Source: Anaerolineae bacterium CG2_30_64_16 (GTDB taxonomy: Bacteria > Chloroflexota > Anaerolineae > CG2-30-64-16). Taken from it: a DNA stretch of 7,867 nucleotides. The translations under genes were made by a program, and so were the position numbers. Location of the stretch: NCBI GenBank assembly GCA_001871755.1, contig MNXL01000163.1, positions 1 to 7,867 of the forward strand, given 5' to 3'. The first letter of the stretch is position 1. Each line of letters opens with the position of its first letter. Below the pieces are notes generated by a model. It searched no databases and had not been told where the DNA came from. It worked only from the letters and a program-made list of their open reading frames with translations. Positions 1 through 5,644 of the stretch are shown here, in pieces.

Positions 1-444
1 AACCACGGCGGCACCTTCTCGCATCACGCGGTGGGCGCGGCGGCCGCGCTGGCCACGCTGGACTACCTGGAGGCGCACGACCTGGTCGCCCGCGCCGCGA
101 CGGTGGGCGCGCACCTGGGCACGCGGCTCCGCCAAGGGCTGGCCGACCTGCCGTGCGTGGGCGACGTGCGCGGGATCGGCATGTTGTGGGCCGTCGAGTT
201 CGTCGCGAATCGGGAGACGAAAGCGCCTTACCCGGCCGTCGCGCGCTTCAGCGCCCGCTTCAGCGCCCGCGTCACAGCCGCGGCGCGGGAGCTCGGCGTG
301 CTGCTTTATCCCGGCCACGGCGGCGTCGACGGTGTCCGGGGTGATCACCTGATGGTCGCGCCGCCGTACGTCGTGACCGAGGAGCAGATCGACACCATCG
401 TCGCCGCGCTGCGCGCCGCGGTTCAGCAGGTGGCGCGTGAGTGA
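1..444 (+). CDS. Class III PLP-dependent aminotransferase, C-terminal part (5' truncated by the window edge)
   Basis: The frame is open from base 1 to the TGA at 442-444, giving 147 visible residues; the start lies outside the window. The visible part matches the small C-terminal domain of fold-type I class III aminotransferases. It opens with NHGGTFSHHAVGAAAALATL, the stretch that follows the PLP-lysine region in this family. Next comes VGDVRGIGMLWAVEFV, the usual GDVRGxGLxxxxEF strand around residue 60, and the tail has the typical MVAPPYVVTEEQIDTIV ending. The PLP-binding lysine and the substrate-determining N-terminus are upstream and cannot be seen. The amino donor and acceptor therefore cannot be assigned; omega-amino acid:pyruvate, acetylornithine/GABA and beta-alanine types are all possible. 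Such enzymes are cytosolic. No clear terminator hairpin follows. Confidence 0.9.
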   Translation, partial: NHGGTFSHHAVGAAAALATLDYLEAHDLVARAATVGAHLGTRLRQGLADLPCVGDVRGIGMLWAVEFVANRETKAPYPAVARFSARFSARVTAAARELGVLLYPGHGGVDGVRGDHLMVAPPYVVTEEQIDTIVAALRAAVQQVARE

Positions 445-472
445 AGTTCCGTCTCGCCGATCACTCCGATGC

Positions 473-501
473 TTGACTGACTGCTGTCACTGCGCGAGAA
501 T
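473..501 (+). promoter_or_regulatory. Weak sigma70-type promoter candidate before the DUF3800 remnant
   Basis: TTGACT (473-478) is a 5/6 match to the -35 box. GAGAAT (496-501) is a 4/6 match to the -10 box, and the spacer is 17 bp. It sits just after the aminotransferase gene and before the two degenerate frames. It may be the relic promoter of the decayed cassette. The evidence is only the box match. Confidence 0.3.
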
Positions 502-698
502 GTGTACATGCTGAGCAGTCGGAGGGGGCCCGAGATCTGCTCTGGGCCGGCCACATCGCGCCATTGTGCCATCGACCGGCCCTGCTGTCTGACCTCCGCG
601 AGCAAGTCGAGAAACAGATCGTCACCGACTATCTGCGGCTGTTGCCGGCGCCGGTGGGGGTGACGCCGGTGTTGAAGTGCTGGATGGAGTTGAACTAG
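477..698 (+). pseudogene. Open frame without a start codon, probable remnant of a gene upstream of the DUF3800 remnant
   Basis: After the in-frame TGA at 474-476 the frame stays open to the TAG at 696-698. It contains no ATG, and GTG codons occur only near its 3' end. The translated end, with DLREQVEKQIVTDYLRLLPA followed by VGVTPVLKCWMELN, reads like real protein: helical and charged, with no low-complexity GC shadow pattern. It stops 3 nt before the ATG of the DUF3800-like fragment, the spacing of a translationally coupled pair. I do not recognise the family. Because it has no start and sits next to a clearly truncated gene, I read it as the 3' remnant of an upstream partner. It could also be a chance open frame. 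Confidence 0.35.
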
Positions 699-701
699 CG
701 G

Positions 702-833
702 ATGACCTACGCGTTTCTCGACGAATCCGGCGATGAAACCCCGTTCGGCGGTCAACCTTACCTGGTTGTTGCCCTGTTGAGCACGGTCCGGCCGCGCGCG
801 GAGGAACTGCTCCAGATCGCACTTTGGGAATAA
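702..833 (+). pseudogene. DUF3800-like gene, N-terminal fragment (43 codons)
   Basis: ATG at 702 gives 43 residues beginning MTYAFLDESGD and continuing GGQPYLVVALLST to the TAA at 831-833. DUF3800 proteins characteristically begin with a hydrophobic strand plus (I/L)DESGD, followed by a second strand of the form YFVLAAV. The DESGD acidic pair is part of the proposed RNase H-like active site. The full family is usually well over 200 residues, so this is only the start. The stop falls at an A run (832-837). In the frame beginning at 832 the text continues KKERLSLGSDFNLSPPELRR, which resembles the next DUF3800 segment, and then ends at a TAG near 952. That fits a frameshift followed by loss of the rest of the gene. 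DUF3800 genes are common in defence and mobile-element regions, but no other mobile gene remains here. The family call is from memory of the N-terminal motif. Confidence 0.6.
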
Positions 834-1161
834 AAAAGAGCGGCTTTCCCTGGGCTCCGATTTCAATCTGTCCCCACCGGAATTGCGCCGGGGGCTAGAC
901 CACCGCAGGTGGTCAGAATCGCCAGGTGTTACAAGCCGCACTTCTATACGCTAGAATACCACGAGACACAGCGACTGTCAAGACCACGAACTCAGAGACG
1001 AGGGGAAATGACCCATGTCCTCCCACGCCGACCGCTTGCCCGATATCGAAATCTTGTTTATATCAACGACCACCTGACCTCCACTCAAGCCGAGAGGGGC
1101 GCCAACCATGAACGCCATACGACCTGATCGAGCTGGGCCCGGGCGAAGAAGCATGATTGTC
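834..1161. other. Gene-poor stretch with promoter-like sequence and only very short frames
   Basis: No convincing gene is present here on either strand. Short + frames exist: ATG 1015 gives a 20-residue peptide (MSSHADRLPDIEILFISTTT) with an AGGGGA eight bases upstream, and ATG 1008 gives 39 residues. Neither has recognisable family features. The start at 1015 looks like the opening of a deleted gene rather than a functional peptide. Base composition is visibly less GC-rich than in the neighbouring genes, which fits intergenic or decayed DNA. Confidence 0.5.
928..957 (+). promoter_or_regulatory. Sigma70-type promoter candidate
   Basis: GTTACA (928-933, 4/6) and TAGAAT (952-957, 5/6) are separated by 18 bp. 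The -10 context TAGAATACC is the same as at the well-placed promoter at 5645-5673, which supports it modestly. It would drive only the short frames near 1008-1127, or a long leader for the gene at 1262. CTGTCAAGAC at 975-984, just past the expected start point, repeats the left arm of the inverted repeat at 1162-1180. Confidence 0.4.
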
Positions 1162-1180
1162 CTGTCAAGACGCTTGACAG
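1162..1180. promoter_or_regulatory. Operator-like perfect inverted repeat overlapping the -35 box
   Basis: CTGTCAAG (1162-1169) and CTTGACAG (1173-1180) are perfect reverse complements separated by ACG. The right arm contains the complete TTGACA -35 box at 1174-1179. A protein bound here as a dimer would block or contact RNA polymerase. The octamer GTCAAGAC formed by the left arm plus spacer recurs at 977-984 and at 4128-4135, the latter overlapping the -35 box of the Fe-S protein gene. The regulator is unknown. The winged-helix protein encoded at 2029-2931 in the same operon is a natural candidate by context only. Confidence 0.6.
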
Positions 1181-1202
1181 CCGTCAGCGGTTCGGCCATA
1201 AT
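1174..1202 (+). promoter_or_regulatory. Strong sigma70-type promoter for the 1262-2931 operon
   Basis: TTGACA (1174-1179) is a perfect -35 box, the spacer is 17 bp, and CATAAT (1197-1202) is a 5/6 match to the -10 box. Transcription would start near 1209, leaving a leader of about 53 nt before the ATG at 1262. This is the best promoter match in the window. Confidence 0.75.
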
Positions 1203-1261
1203 GCAGGCAGAGCGCGGATTGGACGATCGAGTCATGGGGTGTCGGCAATGGAGGGGTCATC

Positions 1262-1951
1262 ATGGGCATCACGATTTTCTACCGCGGCGTCCTGCGCGAC
1301 GTGGGCGAACTGCCGCAGCTCACGGCCCAACTCCAGGCCGCGTGCGCGAAGCTGGAGTGGCCCTGCCGGGTGGTGGACGAGCGGATCCTGGGCACGGCCG
1401 AGCGATACGAAAGCATCGAAATCGAGACGGACGACGGCATCCCCACCAGCACGTTCGAGATCTACCCGGTGCCGGTGGACGATCATGTGCGCGGGGTCGT
1501 CGTCTGGCCGCCCGGTTGCGAAACGCTCCGCCTCACCTTCGGGCGGGCTGGCCGGCTGATTGATTACGGCGTCGTGCCGTTCCAGGAGCAACAGCCTGGC
1601 CACTACGGGTTGGTCAACGAGCATCTCTGGACCAAGATGCAGTTCGGCTCCCCGGAAGCGCATATCCAGGTGTGCGAATTGTTGCGGCTGGTCGAGCCGT
1701 TCATGGCCGAATGGGAGGTGACCGACGAGGGCGGTTACTGGGGAACATGGGACGAAGGGGCTTTGCGCGCCACCTGGGCGCGCTACGACGCCATATTCGC
1801 CGCGCTGTCGGATCCGGCCGTGATGCAGGAGTTGCTCAAGGATGCCGGCCTGGACACCGAGGTCACCGAACCGCCAGAGGTGGGCAAGCACCTGACGGTC
1901 GCGCACCCGCTGTGGCGACAGGGGTGGGGCGTCAGCGCCGGCGAGAACTGA
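1262..1951 (+). CDS. Conserved protein of unknown function, 229 aa
   Basis: The start at ATG 1262 is fixed by GGAGG at 1250-1254, seven bases upstream, and by the promoter at 1174-1202. The protein is soluble and acidic, with no signal peptide, membrane segment or cysteine cluster. It opens with a short beta strand (MGITIFYRGVL) and an amphipathic helix containing LPQLTAQLQAACAKLEW. A central GVVVWPPGCETLRLTF strand pair follows around residues 80-95. The best conserved-looking block is KMQFGSPEAHIQVCELL with EVTDEGGYWGTWDE, at about residues 124-162. From memory, these blocks match a widespread uncharacterised bacterial family of about 230 residues that has a KTQFAPPEVHI...LEVxDEGxYWETGD signature; I know no function for it. 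It is the first gene of an apparent two-gene operon with the winged-helix protein, 77 bp downstream. The protein-coding call is firm and the function is unknown. Confidence 0.9.
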   Translation: MGITIFYRGVLRDVGELPQLTAQLQAACAKLEWPCRVVDERILGTAERYESIEIETDDGIPTSTFEIYPVPVDDHVRGVVVWPPGCETLRLTFGRAGRLIDYGVVPFQEQQPGHYGLVNEHLWTKMQFGSPEAHIQVCELLRLVEPFMAEWEVTDEGGYWGTWDEGALRATWARYDAIFAALSDPAVMQELLKDAGLDTEVTEPPEVGKHLTVAHPLWRQGWGVSAGEN

Positions 1952-1965
1952 ACCGGGAGATCTCC

Positions 1966-1998
1966 AGACTTTCGAGGTTTCGGAAACCTCGAAGGTCT
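1966..1998. repeat. Palindromic element / strong hairpin between the two operon genes
   Basis: Bases 1966-1980 pair with 1984-1998: 15 pairs, one of them G-T (1970/1994), closing a 3-nt loop at 1981-1983. The core is CGAGGTTT/AAACCTCG. No T run follows in the + direction, so it is not a classical intrinsic terminator. It could act as an RNA stabiliser, an attenuator between the two genes, or a REP-like interspersed repeat. I have an impression that very similar GAGGTTTC palindromes are repeated in Chloroflexota genomes, but the window holds only this one copy. Confidence 0.75.
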
Positions 1999-2028
1999 CG
2001 CGCTGATTCACTTCACAAGGGAGGCGCC

Positions 2029-2931
2029 ATGATGAACACCGATCTTTGGCCCCGGGCCTGGGCAGCCTTACAGGCCCTCACCGCGCACTACGGGCCAGCC
2101 ATCGACCATGCCGCGGAAGGGGCCGGCATCCCCTTCGGCGAGTGGTATGGCTGGCTGATGGCCGCGCGCATCTTCGAGCCCGATCCGATCTCGGCCCCGC
2201 GCTTGCAGCGGCGCTCGGCCTACACCTCGCTCACCAGATTGGAAGAGCAGTTGGCGCGGGGCCTGCGCCTCGGCCTCCTGGAGCGCGTGGCCGCGGGCGA
2301 GTATCGGCTGATCCAGCCGGGACACGCGGCGGTCCAGCGCCTGATCGACACGGCCTACGCGGCCATGACCCCCTTGCGCCCCCTGCCGGAAGCCGACCTG
2401 GCGCGGCTGGCCGACCTGCTGGGCCGGCTGGTGGAGGCTTGCCTGGCCGCACCGGAACCACCGGACAAATGGGGTCTGCGGACCGCCCGTCACTACGACC
2501 CCGGCGCGGACGCGCCGGTCATGGTGCGGCTCGACCAGTACCTCAGCGACCTGAACGCCTACCGCGACGACGCCCACCTGGCCGCCTGGCAACCATACCG
2601 GGTCAGCGGGCAGGCGTGGGAGGCGTTCACCTTCCTGTGGCGCGGCGCGGCGACGACGCTCGATGAGCTACATGCCAGGCTACTGCACCGCGGCTACGCG
2701 CGGGAGGCCTATGCCGCGGCCCTGGATGAGCTGGTCGAACGTGACTGGATTGCCCAGGACGGAGAGACCTGGCAGCTCACCGCCGCGGGGCGAGCCGTGC
2801 GCGAGCAGGCCGAGGAGGCCACCGATCGCTATTTCTACGCCGCGTGGGCGTGCCTGAGCGAGACAGAGACCGCCGAACTGCGCGATCTGCTCATCCGCTT
2901 CCGAGAGGGCTTGGACAAGTTGCGCGCGTGA
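2029..2931 (+). CDS. Winged-helix-type protein with two similar halves, 300 aa (probable transcriptional regulator)
   Basis: ATG 2029 (or ATG 2032) follows AAGGGAGG at 2017-2024, giving 300 residues to the TGA at 2929-2931. There is no signal peptide or membrane segment. The second half looks like a MarR-type winged helix: helices with LDELHARLLHRGYAREAY (about 211-228), a recognition-like helix and LVERDWIAQ, then a beta wing GETWQLTAAGRAV, and a long C-terminal helix ending FREGLDKLRA. The first half has the same order: RRSAYTSLTRLEEQL (61-75), LGLLERV, wing GEYRLIQPGHAAV (90-102), then PLPEADLARLADLLGRLVEACL. This suggests internal duplication. The two genes of the operon share a promoter carrying an inverted repeat, so autoregulation is plausible. 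I do not recognise a named family, and DNA binding is inferred from the fold pattern. Confidence 0.85.
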   Translation: MMNTDLWPRAWAALQALTAHYGPAIDHAAEGAGIPFGEWYGWLMAARIFEPDPISAPRLQRRSAYTSLTRLEEQLARGLRLGLLERVAAGEYRLIQPGHAAVQRLIDTAYAAMTPLRPLPEADLARLADLLGRLVEACLAAPEPPDKWGLRTARHYDPGADAPVMVRLDQYLSDLNAYRDDAHLAAWQPYRVSGQAWEAFTFLWRGAATTLDELHARLLHRGYAREAYAAALDELVERDWIAQDGETWQLTAAGRAVREQAEEATDRYFYAAWACLSETETAELRDLLIRFREGLDKLRA

Positions 2932-2959
2932 GGGCTGCCCAACACTCATCCGGTAGCCC
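2932..2959. terminator. Possible weak bidirectional terminator between convergent genes
   Basis: GGGCTGCC (2932-2939) pairs with GGTAGCCC (2952-2959) with one G-T pair and a 12-nt loop. It lies in the 40-bp gap between the convergent genes ending at 2931 (+) and 2972 (-). No T run is visible on either side, so the call rests on position and stem only. Confidence 0.3.
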
Positions 2960-2971
2960 CTGAAACTGCTG

Positions 2972-4072
2972 TTACAACACCTCCGCGAGGTCCAACCCCA
3001 ACGCGGCGGCGCGCGATGCGCGCCAGGCCGCCTCGGTGACCGGCGGGGGTAGCACTTCCGCCTCCGGCCGGCGGACCAGGCCCAGCGCGTCTTCGGGGCA
3101 GGCCAGCACGCACACGCCGCACCCCACACACCGGACGCGGTCCACCGTGGCGACCTCGGCCTGTCCCCACGCGGCCGCGAGGGCCAGCGCCAGCGCGCCA
3201 AACTGGCACTGCTCCACACACAGACCACAGGCAAGGCAGGCCGCCTCATCCACCTGATTCACAAAGGCCGAACGGGCGATCACGTTCGCCATGCCCAGGT
3301 CGGCCATGCCCCGCAGGATGGCGCAGCTACACGTGCAGCAGTTGCAGATGTACCACACCCCTTCCTGGCTGTTGCTCACCGAGTGCACCAACCCCGCGTC
3401 CGCGGCGCGGCGCAGCGTCGCCATCGCCTCTTGCTGGGTCAACGCCCGGACGGTGCTGCTGCGGTCGAACGCGGCCGGAGTCGGGCTCAGGACCATGCAG
3501 ACGTCCACCGGATGGCCGCACGGCTCGCCGATCAGCGCCTGCTGCTTGCGGCAGATACAGTCGACGACACCCCACGCTTGCGAGGCCGCCACGATCTCGG
3601 CCGCGCTCTCGTAGGGCCGCACCTCCATCTCCACTCGGACGGTCCGGTTCACGGGAACCACGCGATGCACCGCCGGCTCGACGGTCAGCAGCCGACCGAA
3701 TGCCTGCCGGTAGTAGGCCTCGAAGAGGCCGGCCAGCTCCGCGTCCATGGTGCTGCCCTGCATCTCGTAGATGCCGACCACGAATGGCATCAGCCCGTAA
3801 CCCAGGCCATCGGCCGTGCGGCCGGCCTTGATCAGCCCACGTCGAGCCATCGCCTTGAGCTGTGCGGCAAGCGCGCCAGGATCGCCGCCGGTCCGACCGG
3901 CGATCTCCGCGGGGGTCTCCAGCGTCAGCCGCAGCCTGGCTGCCAGGGCCGCGTCCTCCGGCGTGAAGAGCTTCGCCAGCAGGCGCAGCTCAGTCCCGTC
4001 CGCGGTGGACGGGTAGCCGTTGGGCAACGCGTCGAGCCGGCGGGCCAGCAACTGATAAGGGTTTCCGTTCAT
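2972..4072 (-). CDS. Winged-helix / double [4Fe-4S] ferredoxin-domain protein, 366 aa
   Basis: The start at 4072 is preceded by GGGAGGT (+ strand 4078-4084) five bases upstream and by a promoter at 4103-4132. Residues 25-90 form a winged-helix-like module (LRLLAKLFTPEDAALAARL, then LKAMARRGLI). A middle domain carries CIC at 172-174 with C185 and C192, then the dense cluster ICNCCTCSC (Cys 243, 245, 246, 248, 250). The C-terminus is a bacterial-type ferredoxin with CLACGLCVEQC (Cys 279, 282, 285, 289) and CVGCGVCVLAC (Cys 315, 318, 321, 325), each a CxxCxxCxxxC site for one [4Fe-4S] cluster. Proteins of this layout are annotated as 4Fe-4S binding proteins in anaerobes; their role is not settled. 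It is cytosolic, with no signal or membrane segment. It lies downstream of the radical SAM gene and could supply electrons to it, or could be a redox-sensing regulator; both are inference. The same frame stays open upstream to about 5035, but that is shadow. Confidence 0.9.
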   Translation of the reverse strand: MNGNPYQLLARRLDALPNGYPSTADGTELRLLAKLFTPEDAALAARLRLTLETPAEIAGRTGGDPGALAAQLKAMARRGLIKAGRTADGLGYGLMPFVVGIYEMQGSTMDAELAGLFEAYYRQAFGRLLTVEPAVHRVVPVNRTVRVEMEVRPYESAAEIVAASQAWGVVDCICRKQQALIGEPCGHPVDVCMVLSPTPAAFDRSSTVRALTQQEAMATLRRAADAGLVHSVSNSQEGVWYICNCCTCSCAILRGMADLGMANVIARSAFVNQVDEAACLACGLCVEQCQFGALALALAAAWGQAEVATVDRVRCVGCGVCVLACPEDALGLVRRPEAEVLPPPVTEAAWRASRAAALGLDLAEVL

Positions 4073-4102
4073 GGGTGACCTCCCGGGTGGATGAGTGGGG
4101 GT

Positions 4103-4132
4103 ATTGTATGGCATGGCGGGGGATCCGGTCAA
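4103..4132 (-). promoter_or_regulatory. Sigma70-type promoter for the Fe-S protein gene
   Basis: Read on the minus strand, TTGACC (+ strand 4127-4132, 5/6) and TACAAT (+ strand 4103-4108, 5/6) are separated by 18 bp. Transcription would start near 4096, giving a leader of about 24 nt before the ATG at 4072. The -35 box overlaps the octamer GTCAAGAC (4128-4135), which is also present at the operator-like repeat at 1162-1180. Confidence 0.65.
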
Positions 4133-4182
4133 GACAGCGATCACGATATTGGCTGTACGGAAGCGACCCGATACCGATCTGA

Positions 4183-5535
4183 TCACCGAAGCCGGCCGTG
4201 GCAGTCCTTGAACTTGCGGCCGCTGCCACAGGGACAAGGATCGTTGCGGCCGGCCGTAGCGAAACCGCGGGCCAACTCTGCGTCCCGCCGCGCCATGTAG
4301 CCCATCACGTTGGCCGGCGGCTGTCCGCTGGCCAACTGCGCGGCCATGAAGCGCATCGGATCGGCGATGTGGCTGAAGAACGCCCGGTACCCCGCGCACA
4401 GGTAATTGAGCCCCGGCTCTCCGTCCGGAGTCTCGATCAGGCGATTCTTGGGACAGCCACCGTTGCAGACAAAGCGAACCTGGCACGCCCGGCAATAGCG
4501 CGGCAGCTTGTCGCGCTTGGCCTGCCCGAACGCGCGTTGCCGGTCGGACGCAACCAGCTCGATCAGGGGTTGCTCGCGGATGTTCCCCAACAGGTAGGCC
4601 GGCTCCACGAAGTGATCGCAGGCGTACAGATCGCCGTTGTGCTCCAGCGCCAGCGCCAGCCCGCACGTCTCCTCGAACACGCACAGCCCCGGCCGGTAGC
4701 CCGCCCACGCGGCCAGCGCCACATCGAAGATTTGCACGAACACGCGACCCACATCCCGGCGCACCCACTCGTCGAAGATCGCGCTCAGGAAGTCGCCGTA
4801 CTGCCTGGCGGTGACCGAGCGGTCGGTGACACCTAACCCCCCAACCCCCTTCCCTGCGAGGGAAGGGGGCGTACGGCCTGGGGGAGGGGTGTCGCGCTCG
4901 ACGATCGGGATGAACTGGATGAACCGGGCGCCGACCTGGTCCCGCAGGAAGCGGTAGACCGCCAGCCCGTGGTCCGCGTTGCCCGCGTGCACGGTGGTCA
5001 GCACGTTGAAGTCCACCTGATGCCGTTTCAGGCACGCCAGCCCGCGTATCACCCGGTCGAAGGTCGGCCCGCCGCCCTTGTCGACGCGGTAGCGGTCATG
5101 CAGATTGCGCGGCCCATCGATGCTCAGGCCGATCAGGAAGCCGTGCTCTTTGAAGAACTGGCACCACTCATCGTCCAGCAGTGTGCCGTTGGTCTGCAGG
5201 GCGTTGGTGATCTTCATGCCCGGCCGGCGATATTGCGCTTGCAGTGCTACCGCGCGGCGGAAAAAGGGCAACCCCATCAGGGTCGGCTCGCCCCCCTGCC
5301 AGCCGAAGGTCACTTCGGGCACTTGTTGCGCCGCGATGTACTCTCGGGTGACCGTCTCCAGCAGGTCGTCGGTCATGCGGAAGTCACTGGCGGGATAGAG
5401 TTGCTCCTTGCTCAGGAAGTAGCAATACTCGCAGCCCAGGTTACAGATCGCGCCCCGCGGCTTGAGCATGATGTGAAAGGCCGGCGGATACACCTGCGTC
5501 GTGGCCGCGGTGATGGGCGACACTGATAGCGTCAT
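4183..5535 (-). CDS. Anaerobic sulfatase maturase-type radical SAM/SPASM enzyme with C-terminal SEC-C motif, 450 aa
   Basis: This family oxidises an active-site Cys or Ser of type I sulfatases to formylglycine using S-adenosylmethionine. Near the N-terminus the protein has the radical SAM site CNLGCEYC (Cys 31, 35, 38), preceded by FHIMLKPRGAI as is usual in anSMEs. GWQGGEPTLMG and NALQTNGTLL are the SAM-binding strands, followed by GLSIDGP. The SPASM part has C...GDLYACDHFV, then YCRACQVRFVCNGGCPKNR and LNYLC, giving the cysteines for two auxiliary [4Fe-4S] clusters. The end NDPCPCGSGRKFKDCHG (CPC at 434-436, C445, H446) is a SEC-C zinc motif. Start 5535 is preferred over ATG 5559: it has GAAGAGG eight bases upstream, while 5559 has no ribosome site and would leave a leader of only 9 nt. 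Residues 215-236 are an in-frame repeat insertion. No sulfatase gene is visible in the window, so another substrate is possible. Confidence 0.92.
   Translation of the reverse strand: MTLSVSPITAATTQVYPPAFHIMLKPRGAICNLGCEYCYFLSKEQLYPASDFRMTDDLLETVTREYIAAQQVPEVTFGWQGGEPTLMGLPFFRRAVALQAQYRRPGMKITNALQTNGTLLDDEWCQFFKEHGFLIGLSIDGPRNLHDRYRVDKGGGPTFDRVIRGLACLKRHQVDFNVLTTVHAGNADHGLAVYRFLRDQVGARFIQFIPIVERDTPPPGRTPPSLAGKGVGGLGVTDRSVTARQYGDFLSAIFDEWVRRDVGRVFVQIFDVALAAWAGYRPGLCVFEETCGLALALEHNGDLYACDHFVEPAYLLGNIREQPLIELVASDRQRAFGQAKRDKLPRYCRACQVRFVCNGGCPKNRLIETPDGEPGLNYLCAGYRAFFSHIADPMRFMAAQLASGQPPANVMGYMARRDAELARGFATAGRNDPCPCGSGRKFKDCHGRLR
4828..4893. repeat. 66-bp palindromic repeat inserted in frame in the radical SAM gene
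   Basis: The core is a perfect 11-bp inverted repeat, CCCCCTTCCCT (4845-4855) and AGGGAAGGGGG (4859-4869), with a 3-nt loop. It is flanked by an imperfect outer inverted repeat bounded by GACACC (4828-4833) and GGTGTC (4888-4893). The 66 bp equal 22 codons and contain no stop in the gene's frame. They encode a Pro/Gly-rich run (residues 215-236, with TPPSLAGKGVGGLG) between the family strand FIQFIPIVERD and VTDRSVTARQYG. The shape resembles interspersed CCCTAACCCCC-type palindromes known from several high-GC bacteria; that comparison is from memory. Confidence 0.75.
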
Positions 5536-5574
5536 GAACGCATCCTCTTCTTGCCGCATGGCGGGAGTTGGAGC

Positions 5575-5602
5575 AGTGTAGCACGGCTGACCGGTTTGTC
5601 AA
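5575..5602 (-). promoter_or_regulatory. Sigma70-type promoter for the radical SAM gene
   Basis: On the minus strand a perfect TTGACA (+ strand 5597-5602) and TACACT (+ strand 5575-5580, 4/6) are separated by 16 bp. Transcription would start near 5568. This places the ATG at 5535 about 33 nt downstream and supports that start over 5559. It is divergent from the promoter at 5645-5673. Confidence 0.6.
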
Positions 5603-5644
5603 ACGCCAGGAGGTGGCTTCCCGCTCTTTTAGAAAAAGCGCCTG

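Noticed and set aside
423..941. A 172-codon minus-strand frame over the decayed region
   Set aside because: No family features, no ribosome site, and it lies opposite the more protein-like + strand DUF3800 remnant.
1008..1127. A 39-codon or 20-codon small peptide gene (ATG 1008 or 1015)
   Set aside because: Poor or ambiguous ribosome-site spacing, Arg-rich shadow-like text in the longer frame, and no recognisable family. Kept only as a note in the gene-poor region.
2972..5035. A 687-codon open frame on the minus strand spanning the Fe-S gene and much of the radical SAM gene
   Set aside because: Its upstream half is a shadow of the radical SAM gene in another frame (Arg/Pro-rich text). The true start at 4072 has its own ribosome site and promoter.
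5621..5640. CGCTCTTTTAGAAAAAGCG as a bidirectional terminator between divergent genes
   Set aside because: The pairing is short and AT-weak with a bulge, and no gene ends here; both neighbours start here.
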